From positions 1,114,005 to 1,178,004 of the forward strand of contig NZ_KQ033919.1 in the NCBI RefSeq assembly GCF_000969825.1: a stretch of 64,000 nt of DNA, given 5' to 3'. The notes under the pieces are model-generated. The model was not told where the DNA came from. It worked only from the letters and a program-made list of their open reading frames with translations, and did not search any database. This DNA comes from Parabacteroides gordonii MS-1 = DSM 23371 (GTDB lineage Bacteria; Bacteroidota; Bacteroidia; Bacteroidales; Tannerellaceae). This document shows, one piece after another, positions 63,997-64,000 of this stretch; positions within the stretch are counted from its first letter, which is position 1, and every line of letters begins with the position of its first letter. The translations under genes and the position numbers were made by a program.

Positions 63997-64000
63997 TAAT

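Overview
The window is chromosomal DNA from a Bacteroidota gut-type anaerobe, most likely Parabacteroides or another member of the Tannerellaceae. The evidence is a SusC/SusD pair, BACON and BspA-type leucine-rich repeat domains, type V (FimA/Mfa-like) fimbrillins, Bacteroidota promoters of the TAnnTTTG type before many genes, a two-subunit methylmalonyl-CoA mutase, and a murT-murK-murQ order like that described for Tannerella forsythia. The genus is an inference. No rRNA gene except a 5S at the right edge, no CRISPR array and no complete insertion sequence was seen.

Layout. 1-6.6 kb: susC/susD-type uptake pair with a membrane-anchored TPR/HTH regulator. 6.6-7.7 kb: a gene-free stretch with a 39-bp perfect inverted repeat, a short periodic repeat array and REP-like palindromes. 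7.7-15.5 kb: housekeeping genes (waaA, gltX, a 7TM-HD phosphodiesterase, a low-molecular-weight tyrosine phosphatase, priA). 15.6-18.8 kb: a small outer-membrane barrel preceded by a clear cobalamin riboswitch, an AAA-ATPase/nuclease-like protein and a DUF456 protein. 18.9-23.2 kb: a tight AT-rich operon of five exported or membrane proteins of unknown function, with a long structured leader. 23.7-24.8 kb: an HU-HIG protein and a 23-bp-period repeat array. 24.8-30.2 kb: MurNAc/peptidoglycan recycling genes with a DUF4922 protein and a glycosyltransferase. 30.3-35.7 kb: a coiled-coil protein and the methylmalonyl-CoA mutase subunits. About 36.0 kb: tRNA-Glu(CUC). 36.2-50.0 kb: a candidate invertible promoter followed by a co-directional surface-structure locus: HU-HIG protein, major fimbrillin, four consecutive proteins with DUF1566/Lcl-like C-terminal domains, a small orphan, an HU protein, a five-BACON/LRR lipoprotein, a LysM-like protein and an outer-membrane barrel. 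50.2-57.6 kb: a winged-helix protein, an RRM protein, a nucleotide pyrophosphatase, an Oar-like TonB receptor and a PIF1-type helicase with TPRs. 57.8-59.2 kb: a ribbon-helix-helix protein and an HU-CCDC81/SPOR protein. 59.3-63.8 kb: the late cobalamin (nucleotide loop) pathway cbiB-S4-cobU-cobT-cobS-cobC, followed by a 5S rRNA on the minus strand.

How the parts connect. B12 is a theme: the lower-ligand assembly genes, the B12-dependent mutase and a B12 riboswitch all lie in the window, but the riboswitch precedes a small barrel protein, not a recognised B12 gene. HU-superfamily proteins are a second theme: two HU-HIG proteins with the same C-terminal tail, one plain HU inside the fimbrial-type operon and one HU-CCDC81/SPOR protein. 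The strongest candidates for undescribed biology are the possibly phase-variable 36-50 kb surface locus, the five-gene exported operon at 18.9-23.2 kb, and the riboswitch-barrel pairing at 15.6-16.6 kb. Family calls were made by reading the sequence; no database search was run.
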